Part shown: positions 6,648-8,254 of the stretch, piece by piece | How the letters are laid out: every line of letters starts with the position of its first letter | Numbering within the stretch: position 1 is the first letter of the stretch | Origin: Zhengella sp041738295 | GTDB taxonomy: Bacteria > Pseudomonadota > Alphaproteobacteria > Rhizobiales > Rhizobiaceae | Direction: 5' to 3' | DNA length: 8,254 bases | Assembly (NCBI GenBank): GCA_041738295.1 | Contig: JBGSQC010000308.1 | Location: 1-8,254, forward strand | Translations under genes and position numbers: made by a program | Notes under the pieces: model-generated | Told to the model about the DNA's origin: nothing | The model's input: the letters and a program-made list of their open reading frames with translations, nothing else | The model's database searches: none

Positions 6648-7481
6648 ATGACTGCAACGATCCATCCTTCCGCCGTCGTCGAGGCCGGTGCTGTTCTGGG
6701 CGAGGGCGTTCGGATCGGTCCGTTCTGTCTTGTCGGGCCGCAGGTTGTGCTGGGCAGCAATGTTGAACTCATGGCCCATGTGACGGTGATGGGTCGTACC
6801 ACCATTGGTGACGGCACCAGGGTCTATCCGCAGGCCGTGCTTGGCTGTGATCCGCAGAACCATGCCCACAAGGGCGGGCCTTCGACGCTGGAAATCGGGC
6901 GTAACAACACCATCCGCGAAGGCGTGACGATGCATACCGGCACCGACACAGCGCGGGCGCGAACCACGGTTGGTGACAATTGCCATTTCCTCGGCTTTTC
7001 CCATGTCGCCCATGACTGCTCCATCGGCAACAATGTCACCATGACGCAGGGTGCGGTGCTCGGCGGCCATTGCGAGGTGGGGGATTTTGCGATTCTCGGC
7101 GGCCTGTCTGCCGTCCACCAGTTTGTCCGCATCGGACACCATGCCTTTGTCGGTGGGATGACCGGACTGGAGCGGGATCTCATTCCCTGGGGAATGGTGA
7201 CGGGAAATCGCGGCCGGTTGCGCGGCCTCAATGTGGTTGGCATGCGCCGCTCGGGCGTGTCGCGCGATGACATGAAGACGCTTCGCGCCGCCTACAAGTT
7301 GATGTTTGATCCGGCACGGCCGGTGCAGGAAAACATTCCGCTTGTCGAGGAGAGCTTCGGCAAGACTGCCATCGTGGCCGACCTTCTGTCTTTCATGACC
7401 GAGCGGGGCAGGCGGCAATTCATCATGCCGGCCGTTGGCGGCCGCTCCAGCGGGGATGACGGGGATGATGGCGACGCCTGA
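6648..7481 (+). CDS. lpxA: Acyl-ACP:UDP-N-acetylglucosamine O-acyltransferase
   Basis: LpxA performs the first lipid A step, moving a 3-hydroxyacyl chain from ACP to the 3-OH of UDP-GlcNAc. From ATG 6648 the protein has 277 residues and begins with TIHPSAVVEAGAVLGEGVRIGPF, the usual LpxA opening. Hexapeptide repeats form a beta helix to about residue 185, and a helical C-terminal domain (about 190-260) contains GLNVVGMRRSGVSRDD. H119 and H122 in HVAHDC correspond to E. coli H122 and H125 (the catalytic base). G170 aligns with E. coli G173, the residue that permits a long acyl chain. GTG 6636 is a possible earlier start (four more residues, overlapping the fabZ stop) but would precede the conserved N-terminus. 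The ATG has only a weak ribosome binding site, so coupling to fabZ 8 nt upstream is likely. The C-terminus ends in an unusual Gly/Asp-rich tail encoded by a short tandem repeat. Confidence 0.96.
   Translation: MTATIHPSAVVEAGAVLGEGVRIGPFCLVGPQVVLGSNVELMAHVTVMGRTTIGDGTRVYPQAVLGCDPQNHAHKGGPSTLEIGRNNTIREGVTMHTGTDTARARTTVGDNCHFLGFSHVAHDCSIGNNVTMTQGAVLGGHCEVGDFAILGGLSAVHQFVRIGHHAFVGGMTGLERDLIPWGMVTGNRGRLRGLNVVGMRRSGVSRDDMKTLRAAYKLMFDPARPVQENIPLVEESFGKTAIVADLLSFMTERGRRQFIMPAVGGRSSGDDGDDGDA
7452..7469 (+). repeat. Two tandem 9-bp units at the lpxA end/lpxI start
   Basis: GGGGATGAC and GGGGATGAT (8 of 9 identical) lie back to back. In the lpxA frame they encode part of the Asp/Gly tail. In the lpxI frame they contain ATGs at 7456 and 7465, with another at 7468. 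Copy-number change by slippage would change both proteins by three residues without breaking either frame. Confidence 0.6.
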
Positions 7482-8254
7482 CGCCACCAGCACCCTTCCC
7501 ACACCCACACACGGCATTTATGTGCCGTCGCCCGGTGACCGGATCGCCTTGATCGCGGGCAGCGGAAGTCTTCCGGCCTCGCTTTACACAAGCTTGCTGG
7601 CGTCGGGCCTGGCAAAACCTTTGCTCATAGCCATCGAGGGCGAGGCGTACGCCGATCTGGCTGCCAAGGCTGACGGCGTTTTCTCCATTGAGCAGATCGG
7701 CAAGCTCGGCCCCTATCTCAAGTCGAATCGCATTACCCATGCATGCTTTGCCGGGGGCGTTGTACGACGCCCGGTCTGGTATCGTGTGTTCCCTGCACCG
7801 GGCCTTTTGCGCCTGTTGCCGCGTGCCATCAAGGCGCTGGGCAGCGGCGATGACGCGCTGCTTCGCATCGTCACGTCCTATGCCGGACAGTATGGGGTGA
7901 CCGTGCTTGGTGCCCATGAGCTGATGCCGGATCTGTTGGCACCGGAAGGCACGATCGGTTCCGTTTCTCCGACAACTGAGGATTGGCCGGCCATCAAGGC
8001 GGCATTCGTTGCTGCATGTGCCATTGGCGCGCTCGACATCGGACAGGCGGCAATAGCCTTTGGCAGCCGTGCGGTGGCGCTGGAAGGCATTGAGGGTACC
8101 GAAGGCCTGCTGGAACGCACCGCCAGCATGCGCGGGCATGGGCGGCTGAACTCGACGCGCCGCGGTGTGCTGGTCAAATGCTGCAAGCCGGGCCAGGACA
8201 CGCGCATGGACCTGCCGAGCATCGGACCGCAGACCATTATCAGCGCCCACGCTG
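7465..8254 (+). CDS. lpxI: UDP-2,3-diacylglucosamine pyrophosphatase LpxI, 3'-truncated
   Basis: LpxI hydrolyses UDP-2,3-diacylglucosamine to lipid X and UMP, the fourth lipid A step. It replaces the unrelated LpxH in most alphaproteobacteria. The frame is open to the window end (263 codons visible; the family is about 270-290), so only the last part is missing. It shows an N-terminal domain with RIALIAGSGSLP (26-37), CFAGGVVRRP (94-103) and LGSGDDALLRIV (125-136). The C-terminal domain has ALDIGQAAIAFGSRAVALEGIEGTEGLLERT (189-219) and KPGQDTRMDLPSIGPQT (241-257), which are hallmarks of the former DUF1009 family. An acidic residue in the conserved C-terminal block is catalytic in Caulobacter LpxI; I do not assign the exact residue here. 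The start is uncertain among in-frame ATGs at 7456, 7465 and 7468, all overlapping lpxA and all lacking a clear ribosome binding site, so translational coupling is likely. lpxB is expected downstream. Confidence 0.93.
   Translation, partial: MMATPDATSTLPTPTHGIYVPSPGDRIALIAGSGSLPASLYTSLLASGLAKPLLIAIEGEAYADLAAKADGVFSIEQIGKLGPYLKSNRITHACFAGGVVRRPVWYRVFPAPGLLRLLPRAIKALGSGDDALLRIVTSYAGQYGVTVLGAHELMPDLLAPEGTIGSVSPTTEDWPAIKAAFVAACAIGALDIGQAAIAFGSRAVALEGIEGTEGLLERTASMRGHGRLNSTRRGVLVKCCKPGQDTRMDLPSIGPQTIISAHA

Noticed and set aside
6450..7517. 355-codon open frame on the - strand opposite fabZ end and lpxA
   Set aside because: It is also codon-registered with lpxA and has the composition of a mirror translation. 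It covers two well-supported genes and has no domain signal.
7423..8250. 275-codon open frame on the - strand opposite lpxI
   Set aside because: It has no recognisable motif, while the + strand frame carries clear LpxI family motifs across the same stretch.
1..8254. A novel defence, mobile or biosynthetic system
   Set aside because: Every substantial + strand frame belongs to a well-known envelope or lipid A family, and I see no transposase, integrase, repeat array, tRNA attachment site or composition break.

Overview
The window reads as a chromosomal envelope-biogenesis cluster from an alphaproteobacterium, most likely an order Rhizobiales member (Rhizobium/Hoeflea-like). The reasons are the gene order, lpxI in place of lpxH, a short RseP/MmpA-type site-2 protease with one visible PDZ domain, a rhizobial-looking BamA N-terminus, and moderately high GC with GC-rich third codon positions. 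The genus cannot be fixed from the sequence alone.

Every gene lies on the + strand. In order they are the 3' part of uppS (undecaprenyl diphosphate synthase), cdsA (CDP-diacylglycerol synthase), rseP/mmpA (intramembrane zinc protease), bamA (outer-membrane protein insertase), lpxD, fabZ, lpxA and the 5' part of lpxI. lpxB would be expected next, but it lies outside the window. Two blocks can be seen. uppS and cdsA overlap by 4 nt and rseP follows closely. bamA is preceded by a roughly 213-nt non-coding gap holding several symmetric elements. lpxD-fabZ-lpxA-lpxI are tightly packed with overlaps of 8 nt (lpxD/fabZ) and about 17 nt (lpxA/lpxI) and an 8-nt gap (fabZ/lpxA).

The genes supply linked parts of envelope assembly: the isoprenoid carrier lipid for peptidoglycan and O-antigen (UppS), the phospholipid precursor (CdsA), envelope-protein proteolysis (RseP), beta-barrel insertion (BamA), and the early lipid A pathway (LpxA, LpxD, LpxI). 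FabZ drives fatty-acid elongation from the same 3-hydroxyacyl-ACP pool that LpxA and LpxD draw on. Compared with the E. coli cluster, dxr is absent between cdsA and rseP, skp is absent between bamA and lpxD, and lpxI is inserted after lpxA.

I see no mobile element, CRISPR array, RNA gene or unknown protein family. The coding content is conventional. The points worth a second look are non-coding: paired hairpins at the bamA-lpxD junction, a stem-loop just upstream of the bamA ribosome binding site, and a palindrome cluster with a CtrA-like site upstream of bamA. Several start-site choices and the unusual lpxA/lpxI junction also merit checking.
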